64,000 nucleotides of DNA from UBA4660 sp034408895 (lineage in GTDB: Bacteria > Bacteroidota > Bacteroidia > Flavobacteriales_D > Sanyastnellaceae), in contig JAWXCI010000015.1 of assembly GCA_034408895.1 (NCBI GenBank), positions 29,259 through 93,258 on the forward strand, in the 5' to 3' direction. The notes beneath the pieces were generated by a model. The model saw only the letters and a list, made by a program, of their open reading frames with translations, had not been told where the DNA came from and did no database searches. Below are positions 8,590 to 17,495 of the stretch, piece by piece. A program made the position numbers and the translations under genes. The stretch's first letter is position 1. Every line of letters starts with the position of its first letter.

Positions 8590-10809
8590 ATGTCCAAGCC
8601 GCAAATTGATTTAGAAGCCGAGAAACGTGAACTGCTGCGGAGGTATCGCGGCCTGTTGCGCGTTTGCCACCGTTCGCGCAGTCGCGCGGACAGGGCACAT
8701 ATCCGCAAGGCCTTCGAAGTTTCAGTGGATGCGCACAAGGACATGCGCAGGAAAAGTGGTGAACCTTATATCTACCACCCGCTTGCCGTAGCCAAAATTG
8801 CTGCGGAAGAACTTGGACTCGACACTACTGCTATTGTTTGTGCCCTGCTTCATGACACGGTCGAGGATACCTACATCACGCTGGAAGACATCGAAAATCT
8901 TTTCGGGAAAAAGGAACGCATAATCATTGATGGACTTACTAAAATTTCTGGCCTTGCTGATTACAGCAATAGCAGCGATCAGGCAGAAAATTTTCGCAAG
9001 ATGCTGTTGACCATGAGCGATGATGTGCGCGTTATCCTTATCAAAATGGCCGACCGTCTGCACAACATGCGCACACTCGACCACATGACTCGCGAGAAGC
9101 AGTTGAAGATTGCCAGCGAAACACAATTTATGTACGCACCTCTGGCTCACCGCTTGGGATTGTACAGCGTTAAAACAGAACTCGAAGACCTTTCGCTCAA
9201 ATACAAACACCCTGAGGAATACCTGGACATTGTAAACCGCCTCCAGAAAACACAGGCCGTGCGCACCCGGTTCATCAACCAGTTCACATTGCCCATACAA
9301 CGCGCACTGGAAACACAGGGAGTGAAGTTCGAGTTAAAGGGACGCACCAAAAGCATCTTCTCCATCTGGAGTAAGATTCACAAAAAGGGCGTGTCGTTCG
9401 AGGAAATTTATGATGTGTTCGCCTTGCGTGTAATTCTCGATTCTCCGGTGGAAACCGAAAAGGCAGATTGCTGGCGGGTGTATTCGGTGGTCACCGATTT
9501 TTATCAGCCGTCACCTGAAAGATTGCGCGACTGGATAAGCAGTCCAAAAGCCAACGGTTACGAGTCGTTGCACACCACCGTGATGTCACCCTCCGGCAAA
9601 TGGGTGGAAGTACAAATCCGTTCGCGCAGGATGGATGAACTTGCCGAGAAAGGATTTGCAGCTCACTGGAAATACAAAGACACACCGGACACACCGGAGA
9701 GCAAACTGGATCGCTGGCTTTCACAAGTGCGCGAAGTGCTGGAGAATCCGGGAGACAGTGCTATCGAATTCATTGACAATTTCAAGCTATCCCTTTTTAG
9801 TGAAGAGATTTATGTCTTCACCCCGGACGGTGATTTGAAAACACTTCCCAAGAATGCCACAGCACTCGATTTTGCATTTCACATTCACTCGCAAGTAGGT
9901 TATCACTGTATCGGGGCGAAAGTCAATTTCAAACTGATGCCACTTTCCCACCAGTTGCGCAGTGGCGATCAGGTGGAAATTCTCACTTCGAAAAAACAAC
10001 ACCCGAAAGAAGACTGGCTCAGCATCGTGATTACCGCAAGTGCGCGGCACAAAATCCGCGATGCGCTGAAGGAGGAGAAAAAACAAATAGCCGAGGACGG
10101 AAAAGAAATGCTCAAGAGGCGTTTCTCTAACCTCAAGGCCGAATGGCAGAGTGTGAATGTGGACGAGTTCGTGCGCCACTTCGAAACCGACAACGCCACC
10201 GAACTTTATTACCGCATTGCCAAGGGCAGGATTGACCTTACAAAATTGAAAGGCCACACCGTTGAAGGCGGCAAAGTCAAATTCGAGCGAAAGGAAGAAC
10301 CACCCAAAAAGGCAGAACAGAAAATTGTCACTGCCACACCTGCAAAAGGCGAAACACTTCTCATCGGTGATGAAAAGCAGAAGATGGAATTTACGCTGGC
10401 AACCTGTTGCACTCCCATTCCGGGAGACGAGGTGTTCGGGTTCATCTCCGTGAGTGAAGGAATAAAAATCCACCGCATCAATTGCAGCAACGCGCAGGAA
10501 CTGATGAGCAAATACGCGTACCGTGTTATCAAGGCGAGATGGAGCAGCCGCGAAATGGTACAGTTCGAAGTGGGTTTAAAATTTTCGGGGATTGATGATG
10601 TGGGCATCGTGCAAAACATCACCAACATAATTTCCACCGACATGAACGTGAACATGCGGGCCATTTCCTTCGAAGCCAACGATGGAATTTTCCAGGGCAA
10701 AGTGATGGTGTTGGTGCATGATACCTCCCACCTCAACTCGCTCATGGAAAAACTGAAAGCGCTGGAAGGCGTGCTTACGGTGGATAGGATTGAGAGTGAG
10801 TTTGCGTGA
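8590..10809 (+). CDS. Bifunctional (p)ppGpp synthetase/hydrolase, RelA/SpoT family
   Basis: A 739-residue long RSH protein controlling the stringent response. The HD hydrolase domain is intact: His63 (YHP), HD at 88-89 within LLHDTVEDT, and MADRLHNMRT. The synthetase domain has the loop NGYESLHTTV at about 322-331, where Tyr324 stacks on the acceptor base. A TGS domain (EEIYVFTPDGDLKTLPKNAT) starts near residue 400, then a Cys-containing segment ATCCTPIPGDEVFGFIS, and a C-terminal ACT domain. The intact HD motif argues for both hydrolysis and synthesis. It is followed 22 bp later by a Fur-family gene and may be cotranscribed with it. Confidence 0.95.
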   Translation: MSKPQIDLEAEKRELLRRYRGLLRVCHRSRSRADRAHIRKAFEVSVDAHKDMRRKSGEPYIYHPLAVAKIAAEELGLDTTAIVCALLHDTVEDTYITLEDIENLFGKKERIIIDGLTKISGLADYSNSSDQAENFRKMLLTMSDDVRVILIKMADRLHNMRTLDHMTREKQLKIASETQFMYAPLAHRLGLYSVKTELEDLSLKYKHPEEYLDIVNRLQKTQAVRTRFINQFTLPIQRALETQGVKFELKGRTKSIFSIWSKIHKKGVSFEEIYDVFALRVILDSPVETEKADCWRVYSVVTDFYQPSPERLRDWISSPKANGYESLHTTVMSPSGKWVEVQIRSRRMDELAEKGFAAHWKYKDTPDTPESKLDRWLSQVREVLENPGDSAIEFIDNFKLSLFSEEIYVFTPDGDLKTLPKNATALDFAFHIHSQVGYHCIGAKVNFKLMPLSHQLRSGDQVEILTSKKQHPKEDWLSIVITASARHKIRDALKEEKKQIAEDGKEMLKRRFSNLKAEWQSVNVDEFVRHFETDNATELYYRIAKGRIDLTKLKGHTVEGGKVKFERKEEPPKKAEQKIVTATPAKGETLLIGDEKQKMEFTLATCCTPIPGDEVFGFISVSEGIKIHRINCSNAQELMSKYAYRVIKARWSSREMVQFEVGLKFSGIDDVGIVQNITNIISTDMNVNMRAISFEANDGIFQGKVMVLVHDTSHLNSLMEKLKALEGVLTVDRIESEFA

Positions 10810-10831
10810 AGATTCTACCTTCGCTGACACA

Positions 10832-11266
10832 ATGAGTATTGCCGTTCAGGACAAAGTCAAAGACATATTCACCGCCTACATGGTGCAGCACATGCACCGA
10901 AAGACTCCCGAGCGCTATGCTATTCTCCACGAGATCTACGAATACCCCGGACACTTTGACGTTGAGTCGCTCTACGTTCGGATGAAGAACAAGAAGTACC
11001 GTGTTTCGCGCGCAACTCTTTACAACACCATTGACCTCCTGGTCGCCTGCAACTTGGTGCGTAAACACCAGTTTGGCAACAACACTGCGCATTTCGAAAA
11101 GTCCTACCAGAACCAGCAGCACGATCACATCATACTAACCGACACAGGCGAAGTGCTCGAGTTTTGTGACCCGCGCATACAGAATATTAAAGCAACGCTC
11201 GAAGAAATTTTCGGAATCAGGATAGAGCATCATTCACTGAATTTTTATGGAAGGAAGCAGAAATGA
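10832..11266 (+). CDS. Fur family transcriptional regulator
   Basis: A 144-residue regulator counted from MSIAVQDKVK; an upstream start at 10790 would overlap rel. The winged-helix domain holds TPERYAILHEIYEYPGHFDV and SRATLYNTIDLL. The dimerisation domain keeps the metal-site segment QHDHIILTDTGEVLEFCDPR, but the first CxxC pair usual in Fur proteins (HDHxICxxCG) is replaced by the stretch ILTDTG, so the structural zinc site is probably missing. That is unusual for true Fur; it may sense iron, zinc or peroxide. The gene overlaps the next start by four bases (ATGA). Confidence 0.87.
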   Translation: MSIAVQDKVKDIFTAYMVQHMHRKTPERYAILHEIYEYPGHFDVESLYVRMKNKKYRVSRATLYNTIDLLVACNLVRKHQFGNNTAHFEKSYQNQQHDHIILTDTGEVLEFCDPRIQNIKATLEEIFGIRIEHHSLNFYGRKQK

Positions 11267-11913
11267 ATGTTTATTTTTTCAGCGGCCTCGGTGCAGACCA
11301 ACGAGTATTTCAGAAAATCAATCTTCCTGAAAATTTTCATCCGGTATTCATTAAGTGGATTGAACCTATTGCTAATGAAGCTCTCACAGACTATTGTAAA
11401 AGACTCTCTGCTCAAATCGACACAACTGCAAAATTTTCATTCATCGGATTATCCTTCGGTGGAATTGTAGCCAGTGAGATGAGTAGGATTTATGCGCCTG
11501 AAAAACTCATCCTTATTTCAAGTTTCAACTCATCTTCACAATTGCCTCTGCTATTTCGGGCCGTGGGAAAACTGAGGTTGCACTCCCTCATGCCTTCATC
11601 ATTCTTGGCAAAAGCAAATACTATTCTCTTTTGGTTTTTCTCTATCTCAATGCATGAGGAAAAAAAGGTTGTGAGAGTTATTCTCAACGAAACGTCACCG
11701 GCTTTCATGAAATGGGCGATTCACACATTGCTGAAATGGCGTGGTATTTCAGCAATTGCAGAAATCATTCGAATTCATGGCGATTGGGACAGAGTGATTC
11801 CCCTCAAGCGAGTCAAGGCGAACTTTGTTGTTGAAGGTGGTGGACATTTTATGGTCTATCAGAAAGCCGAAGAAATCAATGAGATGCTGAAGTTCATTTT
11901 GCCTAATCCATAA
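11263..11913 (+). CDS. Alpha/beta hydrolase
   Basis: A 216-residue compact alpha/beta hydrolase. The nucleophile elbow is FIGLSFGGIVASEM with Ser64. The oxyanion region is FFSGLGADQRVF (5-16), the acid is in HGDWDRVIP, and the general base His is in GGGHFMVYQKA. The cap is small. The substrate cannot be assigned. The ATGA overlap with the Fur-family gene suggests coupled translation. Confidence is good for the fold and low for the role. Confidence 0.83.
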   Translation: MNVYFFSGLGADQRVFQKINLPENFHPVFIKWIEPIANEALTDYCKRLSAQIDTTAKFSFIGLSFGGIVASEMSRIYAPEKLILISSFNSSSQLPLLFRAVGKLRLHSLMPSSFLAKANTILFWFFSISMHEEKKVVRVILNETSPAFMKWAIHTLLKWRGISAIAEIIRIHGDWDRVIPLKRVKANFVVEGGGHFMVYQKAEEINEMLKFILPNP

Positions 11914-11968
11914 ACTAGGACAACCATTTGGAGTTGCTACATTCGCCCGTTCTTTTTGAAAATCAGCA

Positions 11969-13267
11969 GTGACAAACAAAGCAGACATTCTTCTCGGCCT
12001 TCAATGGGGTGACGAGGGTAAAGGCAAACTCGTGGATGTACTCACTCCTCGTTACGACATCATCGCACGTTTCCAAGGCGGCCCCAACGCTGGGCACACG
12101 CTTGAATTTGAAGGAGGCAAACACGTACTTCACACCATCCCTTCCGGCATTTTTCACAACCATGTTTTGAACCTCATTGGCAATGGTGTAGTGATTGACC
12201 CGGTGGTATTTGTCAAAGAAATTTCAGCGTTGCGCGAAAAAAATGTTCCCGTTGAAAAACGCCTGCTCATCTCGCGCAAGGCACACATCATCGTTCCCAC
12301 GCACCGTCTCCTTGACAGGGCAAGCGAAATTGCAAAGGGCGAAGAAAAAATCGGATCCACACTTAAAGGCATTGGCCCGGCTTACATGGACAAGACCGGC
12401 AGAAACGGTTTGCGTGTGGGTGATTTGCTGGAAAGTAATTTCGAAAAAAAATACAGCGCACTTGTCCTGAAACATAAAGGACTTCTTTCCATGTACGATG
12501 GCCACGAACAACTTCTTGCTGAATTGCCAGAAATGGAAAAAGCTTTTTTCAGCGGTGTTGATGTCTTGCGTAAACTCACTGTTGTTGACAGCGAACACTT
12601 CATTAATGATGCGTTGAAATCCGGAAAGAAAATTCTGTCGGAAGGCGCACAAGGTTCATTGCTCGATATTGATTTTGGTAGTTACCCGTTTGTGACATCC
12701 AGTAGCACAATTGCGGCAGGTGCCTGCACAGGACTTGGCATCGCACCTTCAAGAATTGGTGAAGTGCTTGGAATCTTTAAAGCGTATTGCACTCGCGTGG
12801 GGAGCGGCCCGTTCCCCACAGAACTTATGGATGAAACTGGAGAGCTCATGCGAAAAAAAGGAAACGAGTTTGGCTCAACCACCGGACGCCCACGCAGGTG
12901 CGGCTGGTTGGATTTACCTGCGTTGCGTTACGCCTGCATGCTTAACGGAACTACACAACTCATCATGATGAAGGCAGACGTGTTGAGTGAATTTGAATTC
13001 GTCAACATTTGTACACATTATCAATTCGAGGGAAAAGAAATTGACTACCTGCCTTACGATATTGACCCACAAAAAGTGAAACCCGTTTATGCAAAACTAC
13101 CTGGATGGAAACAAGACCTCACCGGTATACGTGAACAGGAAGAACTGCCAAAACAATTGATTGACTACATCGTCTTCATAGAAAAGCAAATGGAAATCCC
13201 CATCACCGTGGTTAGTGTCGGCCCCGACCGAACGCAAACTATTGTAAGGGAAAAGGTGGTGGCATAA
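11969..13267 (+). CDS. purA: Adenylosuccinate synthase
   Basis: A 432-residue enzyme joining IMP and aspartate with GTP hydrolysis, the first committed step to AMP. The P-loop region is LLGLQWGDEGKGKLVDVL (8-25) with Asp15 and Lys18, then GPNAGHTLEFEG containing the catalytic His, the IMP loop STLKGIGPAYMDK, GSLLDIDFGSYPFVTSS, and near the end GRPRRCGWLDLPALRYA. Length and all motifs are normal. Start is GTG at 11969 (GTGACAAACAAAGC), directly followed by MTNKADILLGLQWG. A TACATTCG element about 30 bp upstream is a possible -7 box. Confidence 0.97.
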   Translation: MTNKADILLGLQWGDEGKGKLVDVLTPRYDIIARFQGGPNAGHTLEFEGGKHVLHTIPSGIFHNHVLNLIGNGVVIDPVVFVKEISALREKNVPVEKRLLISRKAHIIVPTHRLLDRASEIAKGEEKIGSTLKGIGPAYMDKTGRNGLRVGDLLESNFEKKYSALVLKHKGLLSMYDGHEQLLAELPEMEKAFFSGVDVLRKLTVVDSEHFINDALKSGKKILSEGAQGSLLDIDFGSYPFVTSSSTIAAGACTGLGIAPSRIGEVLGIFKAYCTRVGSGPFPTELMDETGELMRKKGNEFGSTTGRPRRCGWLDLPALRYACMLNGTTQLIMMKADVLSEFEFVNICTHYQFEGKEIDYLPYDIDPQKVKPVYAKLPGWKQDLTGIREQEELPKQLIDYIVFIEKQMEIPITVVSVGPDRTQTIVREKVVA

Positions 13268-13291
13268 TCTTTTGATGTCCCACGGAAGCAG

Positions 13292-14875
13292 ATGCGGACT
13301 AAAAAAATGATTTTCCGAACTTCATTCAGAAAACAAATCAATGCTGTCTCGAAAGTGACGGCCCTGATTCTTTTTCTTTTCACATCGTTACCATTCATTG
13401 CCCAGGAACAAAAGAAAAAGGTAAAGTACCATCATTCCGATGAATTGCTTTACGACAAGGAATTGGTGGATGCTCAACGTCTGATTGGAAACGTTCATCT
13501 GGAATACGAGGGAACACATTTTTACAGCGACAGTGCTTATTGGTACGCAAGCGAAGACTTTGATGCGTTCAGCAATATCCGTATTCAGCGCGGTGCTGAT
13601 TACACGGTGACCGGTGATTTGATGACGTTCAATCGCAAGGAGAAAGTCGCAGTACTCACCAACAATGCCCGCCTGCGCGACCGCGAAATGACACTCACTT
13701 CCGACCATCTCACTTACAACACCGAAACTGAAATTGCCAATTACTTCGGTGGAGGGAAAATTGTTTCTAATGCAAACAAGAATGTGCTCACCAGCGAAAA
13801 GGGATTTTACCACGGAACAACCCAAAACTTTTTTTTCAGGAAAGATGTTGTGCTGAAAAATCCGGACTATACAGTGAACTGTGACACCATGCAGTATAAC
13901 AACGCTACGGAGATCACTTATTTTTTCGGGCCAACAACCATTCGCGGTGAGCGCACAACTATCTATTGTGAAAACGGATATTACAACACGCGCACCGACC
14001 AATGTCGCTTTGGGAAAAATGCAACTGTGACTTCTGAATCAACCGTACTCTCAGGTGACAGCATTTATTATGATGGCAGAAAAAAGATCGGAGAAGTGTT
14101 TCGTAATGTCGTGATCCGGGACACCACACAGAGTTACATCATCAGCGGTGATTATGGAAAACATCTTGAAATGACAAAGGAAAGTTTTGTGACCGGCCGC
14201 GCATTGATGACACAGGTATTTGAAGATGATTCACTCTTCATGCATGCCGATACATTGAAATCAATTCCCGATTCTCTGGGGCGTGATGTAGTATTTGCAT
14301 TTCATCATGTAAAACTTTTCAAGACAGACCTTCAGGGTAAATGTGATTCGCTGGTTTATGCACAAACAGATTCAACGTTGCGCATGTTTTCTTCACCTGT
14401 GTTGTGGAGTGAAAACAATCAGGTAATGGGCGACAGCATTTCCATCAAAACAAGTGACGGTGAACTTGAAGCTCTTTTGGTGCGCGGCAATGCTTTCATC
14501 ATTTCGGATGCAGAAATACAAAGTGACACGTCATCCGCATCATCCAAATACAACCAGGTAAAGGGAAGAAGAATGACAGGACATTTTTCAGATAATGAAT
14601 TGAACTCGGTTTATGCAGAAGGCAACGGGCAACTCATTTACTTCCTCACTGATGAAAAAACGGGGACAGCACGTACAATGGGATTGAACAAGGGAGAATG
14701 CTCCAACCTCAATATCGAAATTCATGAAAACCAAATCACGCGCATACGTATGGAAAAAGATGCGAACTCGGTTTTTAATCCCATGAGGTTTGTTGGAGAA
14801 AATGATTTCCTGCTCGAAGGATTTATTTGGAGGGAAGTTGAAAGGCCGACAAACAAAGAAGAGATTTTTGAGTGA
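13292..14875 (+). CDS. OstA-like LPS transport protein
   Basis: A 527-residue protein with an N-terminal signal segment (VTALILFLFTSLPFIAQ). The body is a long run of OstA/LptA-type beta-jellyroll repeats: LIGNVHLEYEGTHFYSDSAY, then DYTVTGDLMTFNRKEKVAVL, LTSDHLTYNTETEIANYFGG and VNCDTMQYNNATEITYFFGP, each pairing a D-x-x-x-Y step with a short strand. Such OstA-like proteins are common in Bacteroidota and are predicted to carry LPS or lipid across the periplasm. There is no LptD barrel in the protein. Its stop lies three bases from the convergent ATPase gene. The start is the ATG at 13292; 13307 is an alternative. Confidence 0.87.
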   Translation: MRTKKMIFRTSFRKQINAVSKVTALILFLFTSLPFIAQEQKKKVKYHHSDELLYDKELVDAQRLIGNVHLEYEGTHFYSDSAYWYASEDFDAFSNIRIQRGADYTVTGDLMTFNRKEKVAVLTNNARLRDREMTLTSDHLTYNTETEIANYFGGGKIVSNANKNVLTSEKGFYHGTTQNFFFRKDVVLKNPDYTVNCDTMQYNNATEITYFFGPTTIRGERTTIYCENGYYNTRTDQCRFGKNATVTSESTVLSGDSIYYDGRKKIGEVFRNVVIRDTTQSYIISGDYGKHLEMTKESFVTGRALMTQVFEDDSLFMHADTLKSIPDSLGRDVVFAFHHVKLFKTDLQGKCDSLVYAQTDSTLRMFSSPVLWSENNQVMGDSISIKTSDGELEALLVRGNAFIISDAEIQSDTSSASSKYNQVKGRRMTGHFSDNELNSVYAEGNGQLIYFLTDEKTGTARTMGLNKGECSNLNIEIHENQITRIRMEKDANSVFNPMRFVGENDFLLEGFIWREVERPTNKEEIFE

Positions 14876-14877
14876 AC

Positions 14878-16065
14878 TCAAAAAAGATTTCCGCCCCAGA
14901 AAAAAGCTTGGAATCCATCTTTGGGCACATACCTTCCCACAAGCATTCTTTTCTTTATTCCCAATTCTTTCGAGCGTTGCAAGAGTGTGTTCGCATCCGG
15001 TGCAAGTGCAGTTTCTTTTACCTCCACCGCAAGTTTTTCCTTCACGATAAAATCAATTTCCTGCCCGGTTTTTTTCTGATAGTATTGGAGTGTGCCCATA
15101 GGTTTCAGTTGTGCCGCAATGGCGTTTTCGAAAAGTTGTCCGCTCGAAATTTTATCGTCCGCCAATTCATTGAGGATACCTGTATCAGAAAAATAAAATT
15201 TCGGCTGGGTTGAAATTTCGCGATCAATGTTTTTAGTGAAAGGTTTCACTTCGTACAACAAATAAGTGGAGGCAAACAAGGCCAGATAGTCCTTCACCTT
15301 GAAACGGTTTAGGCCTGACACGCTGCTGAGTTTGCTGTAATCGGTTTTGCTTCCTGTACGTGCAGCCATAAGTTTCATGAGCTTGTACAAATCTTCACTC
15401 ACGGAATAATCGGAGAGCAACTTCACATCCATCTCGATGTAAGAATTGATGATGTCGCGAAGCAATTCTCTTTTGTCTGTTTGTTTTTGTTGTAGAACCA
15501 CTTCCGGAAAACCACCATACCTAATGTATTCTTCGTAGAATTTATTGTACTTATTAAACCATGCTGGGTTGTAGGGTTGCAGCGAATACTTCTGAATGAG
15601 ATTCAGTGGCTGTTTCCTAAATTGAAGGAACTCAAGAAACGTGAGGGGTGTCAGTTCAAAAATTCTTTTCCTGCCCGCAAGACTTTCCGAGAAATTATTT
15701 TTCAGGTAGTACGAACTCGATCCGGTGATGATGAATTTTGTTCCATAGGTGTCGTACACATACTTAATAAAACTGGGCAGGTTCGGCACGAGTTGCACTT
15801 CATCCAACGCAATGATTCCCTTCCTGCTGAAATCAAATCCAAGCAGTTCAAGTTCGTCAATGATGGTTTGGTAATTCGGGATATTGAACAGTGCGCGTAT
15901 TTCAATCCGCTCGCAATCAAGACTCAGTTTGTTGTTCGTTTTTGCTTGTTGGAGAAGGAAGCGCACAGCAGTGCTTTTTCCCACCCTGCGCATTCCGGTC
16001 AACACAAAAACCAGTTTGTTCTCAAGTCCTGGAAGTAATGATTCATATTGTTTGCGCAGTATCAT
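14878..16065 (-). CDS. AAA ATPase with DUF4143 domain
   Basis: A 395-residue ATPase of the AAA_14/DUF4143 type. Walker A is GMRRVGKST (24-32), Walker B GIIALDEVQLV (about 83-93), and sensor-1-like FIITGSSSYYL. The C-terminal DUF4143 part contains QEIDFIVKEKLAVEVKETAL, a D-x(n)-E-x-K arrangement resembling a PD-(D/E)xK nuclease core. These proteins are abundant and scattered in Bacteroidota, with no settled role. Upstream are a TACATTTG -7 element (16073-16080 on the minus strand) and a pair of repeats at 16092-16140. The gene is convergent with the OstA-like gene. Confidence 0.9.
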   Translation of the reverse strand: MILRKQYESLLPGLENKLVFVLTGMRRVGKSTAVRFLLQQAKTNNKLSLDCERIEIRALFNIPNYQTIIDELELLGFDFSRKGIIALDEVQLVPNLPSFIKYVYDTYGTKFIITGSSSYYLKNNFSESLAGRKRIFELTPLTFLEFLQFRKQPLNLIQKYSLQPYNPAWFNKYNKFYEEYIRYGGFPEVVLQQKQTDKRELLRDIINSYIEMDVKLLSDYSVSEDLYKLMKLMAARTGSKTDYSKLSSVSGLNRFKVKDYLALFASTYLLYEVKPFTKNIDREISTQPKFYFSDTGILNELADDKISSGQLFENAIAAQLKPMGTLQYYQKKTGQEIDFIVKEKLAVEVKETALAPDANTLLQRSKELGIKKRMLVGRYVPKDGFQAFFWGGNLF

Positions 16066-16072
16066 CTGTCGG

Positions 16073-16140
16073 CAAATGTAACAAGAGGCATTACTTTATG
16101 TTGAAATTATTATCATATAGTAATACTTTATGTCAAAGTA
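16073..16140 (-). promoter_or_regulatory. Promoter -7 element and repeat pair of the DUF4143 ATPase gene
   Basis: On the minus strand, TACATTTG (16080-16073) matches the Bacteroidota -7 consensus and lies 8 bp from the ATG at 16065. Upstream, TACTTTATGT occurs twice on the plus strand (16092-16101 and 16124-16133), 32 bp apart. The outer copy is part of an inverted repeat, TACTTT-ATGTC-AAAGTA (16124-16140). This arrangement suggests a repressor or activator site covering the -33 region. Confidence 0.55.
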
Positions 16141-16208
16141 CGCATTGAGACAAGCTCATGGAAAAACACAACATCTTGAAAGAAATTTAATTGAAAACAG
16201 CCATCGGG

Positions 16209-17453
16209 TCAAACAAACATCAACACCGGGTTCTCAAGATTTGCTTTAAGTGTTTGAAGAAAAGCCGCGCCTGTTGCGCCATCCACAGCGCGGTGGTCGC
16301 AACTCAAGGTCACTTTCATCACATTGCCGGGAACAACGATTCCGTTTTTCACAACAGGTGTTTGTTTGATTGCACCCACAGCAAGAATGCATGAGTCTGG
16401 CGGATTGATTATGGCCGTGAATTCTTCAATACCGAACATGCCGAGATTGGAAATGGTGAAGGTGTTTCCTTCCCAATCCTGCGGCTGGAGTTTTTTTGTT
16501 TTTGCCTTTTCTGCAAGCGTTTTCACTTCTGAATTTATCTCTACGAAAGATTTTGTGTCCGCAAAACGAACTACTGGAACCAGCAATCCTTCTTCTACTG
16601 CAATGGCAACTCCAATGTGAACATGGTCATTGAAACGAATCACATCACCAAGCCAGGATGAGTTCACCTTAGGATGTTTGTGCAATGCAACTGCTGCGGC
16701 TTTTATCACCATGTCGTTGAAAGAAATTTTCGAGCCTGCTTGTTCCAGGATAGCGTTTCGCGCACTCACAGCATTGTCCATGTCAATCTCCATAGTGAGA
16801 TAGAAATGCGGTGCAGTGAATTTGCTTTCAGCCAACCTTCGTGCAATGGTTTTGCGCATTTGCGAAACCTGTTCTTCGTGAAAATTTTCTACTTGTGATC
16901 GTGATGCTGACGAGAAACCAGGGGCAAAATTTTCCACATCGCGTTTCACAATTCTTCCACCATCACCACTGCCTGCGATACGGGTGATATTCATTCCCTT
17001 TTCCTCAGCCATCTTTTTTGCCAGTGGTGACGCCTTGGTTCTTCCGTTGGTTGATTGAATCTTTGCAACGGGAGCGGCAGGTGCTTTGGCTGCAATGGGG
17101 GCAGCAACAGGTTGTGGTGCAGGAATGGATGCCTCAGCTACAGGTAACGCAATTGGTGCTGATACATTTTCAGAAACTTTCGTTTCATTTTCGAGGATGG
17201 CGCTGATGTCTTCCCCTTCTATACCTATGATGGCAAGAAGTGCATTCACCCTTGCCGTTTTCCCAGATTCAATTCCGATGTGAAGCAACATGCCGTTGTA
17301 TGGCGATTCGTAATCCATCGTGGCCTTGTCAGTTTCTATTTCAGCAAGCAATTCGCCCACTTTCACTTTGTCACCAATTTTTTTGTGCCACTTAGCCACG
17401 GTTCCTTCCGTCATCGTATCGCTAAGCTTTGGCATTCTGTCAATCTCGGCCAT
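16209..17453 (-). CDS. pdhC: Pyruvate dehydrogenase complex E2, dihydrolipoamide acetyltransferase
   Basis: A 414-residue E2. The lipoyl domain (1-80) has its acceptor lysine in EIETDKATMDYES at Lys43. An Ala/Pro-rich linker rich in APVA follows, then the E3-binding domain RTKASPLAKKMAEEKGM and IAGSGDGGRIVKRDV near 135-170, and the catalytic domain ending SCDHRAVDGATGAAFLQ with His387 and Asp391. The single lipoyl domain and length are typical of Bacteroidota PDH. It transfers the acetyl group to CoA. It lies 42 bp downstream of pdhA. Neither pdhB nor an intact lpd is adjacent. Confidence 0.94.
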   Translation of the reverse strand: MAEIDRMPKLSDTMTEGTVAKWHKKIGDKVKVGELLAEIETDKATMDYESPYNGMLLHIGIESGKTARVNALLAIIGIEGEDISAILENETKVSENVSAPIALPVAEASIPAPQPVAAPIAAKAPAAPVAKIQSTNGRTKASPLAKKMAEEKGMNITRIAGSGDGGRIVKRDVENFAPGFSSASRSQVENFHEEQVSQMRKTIARRLAESKFTAPHFYLTMEIDMDNAVSARNAILEQAGSKISFNDMVIKAAAVALHKHPKVNSSWLGDVIRFNDHVHIGVAIAVEEGLLVPVVRFADTKSFVEINSEVKTLAEKAKTKKLQPQDWEGNTFTISNLGMFGIEEFTAIINPPDSCILAVGAIKQTPVVKNGIVVPGNVMKVTLSCDHRAVDGATGAAFLQTLKANLENPVLMFV

Positions 17454-17495
17454 GATTTTCTATAAAGGGATTAGGGTAAAAAAGAAGTGAAAGAA

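Noticed and set aside
8376..8609. 77-codon plus-strand open frame overlapping the start of rel
   Set aside because: It overlaps the start of rel and has no ribosome-binding context or known motif.
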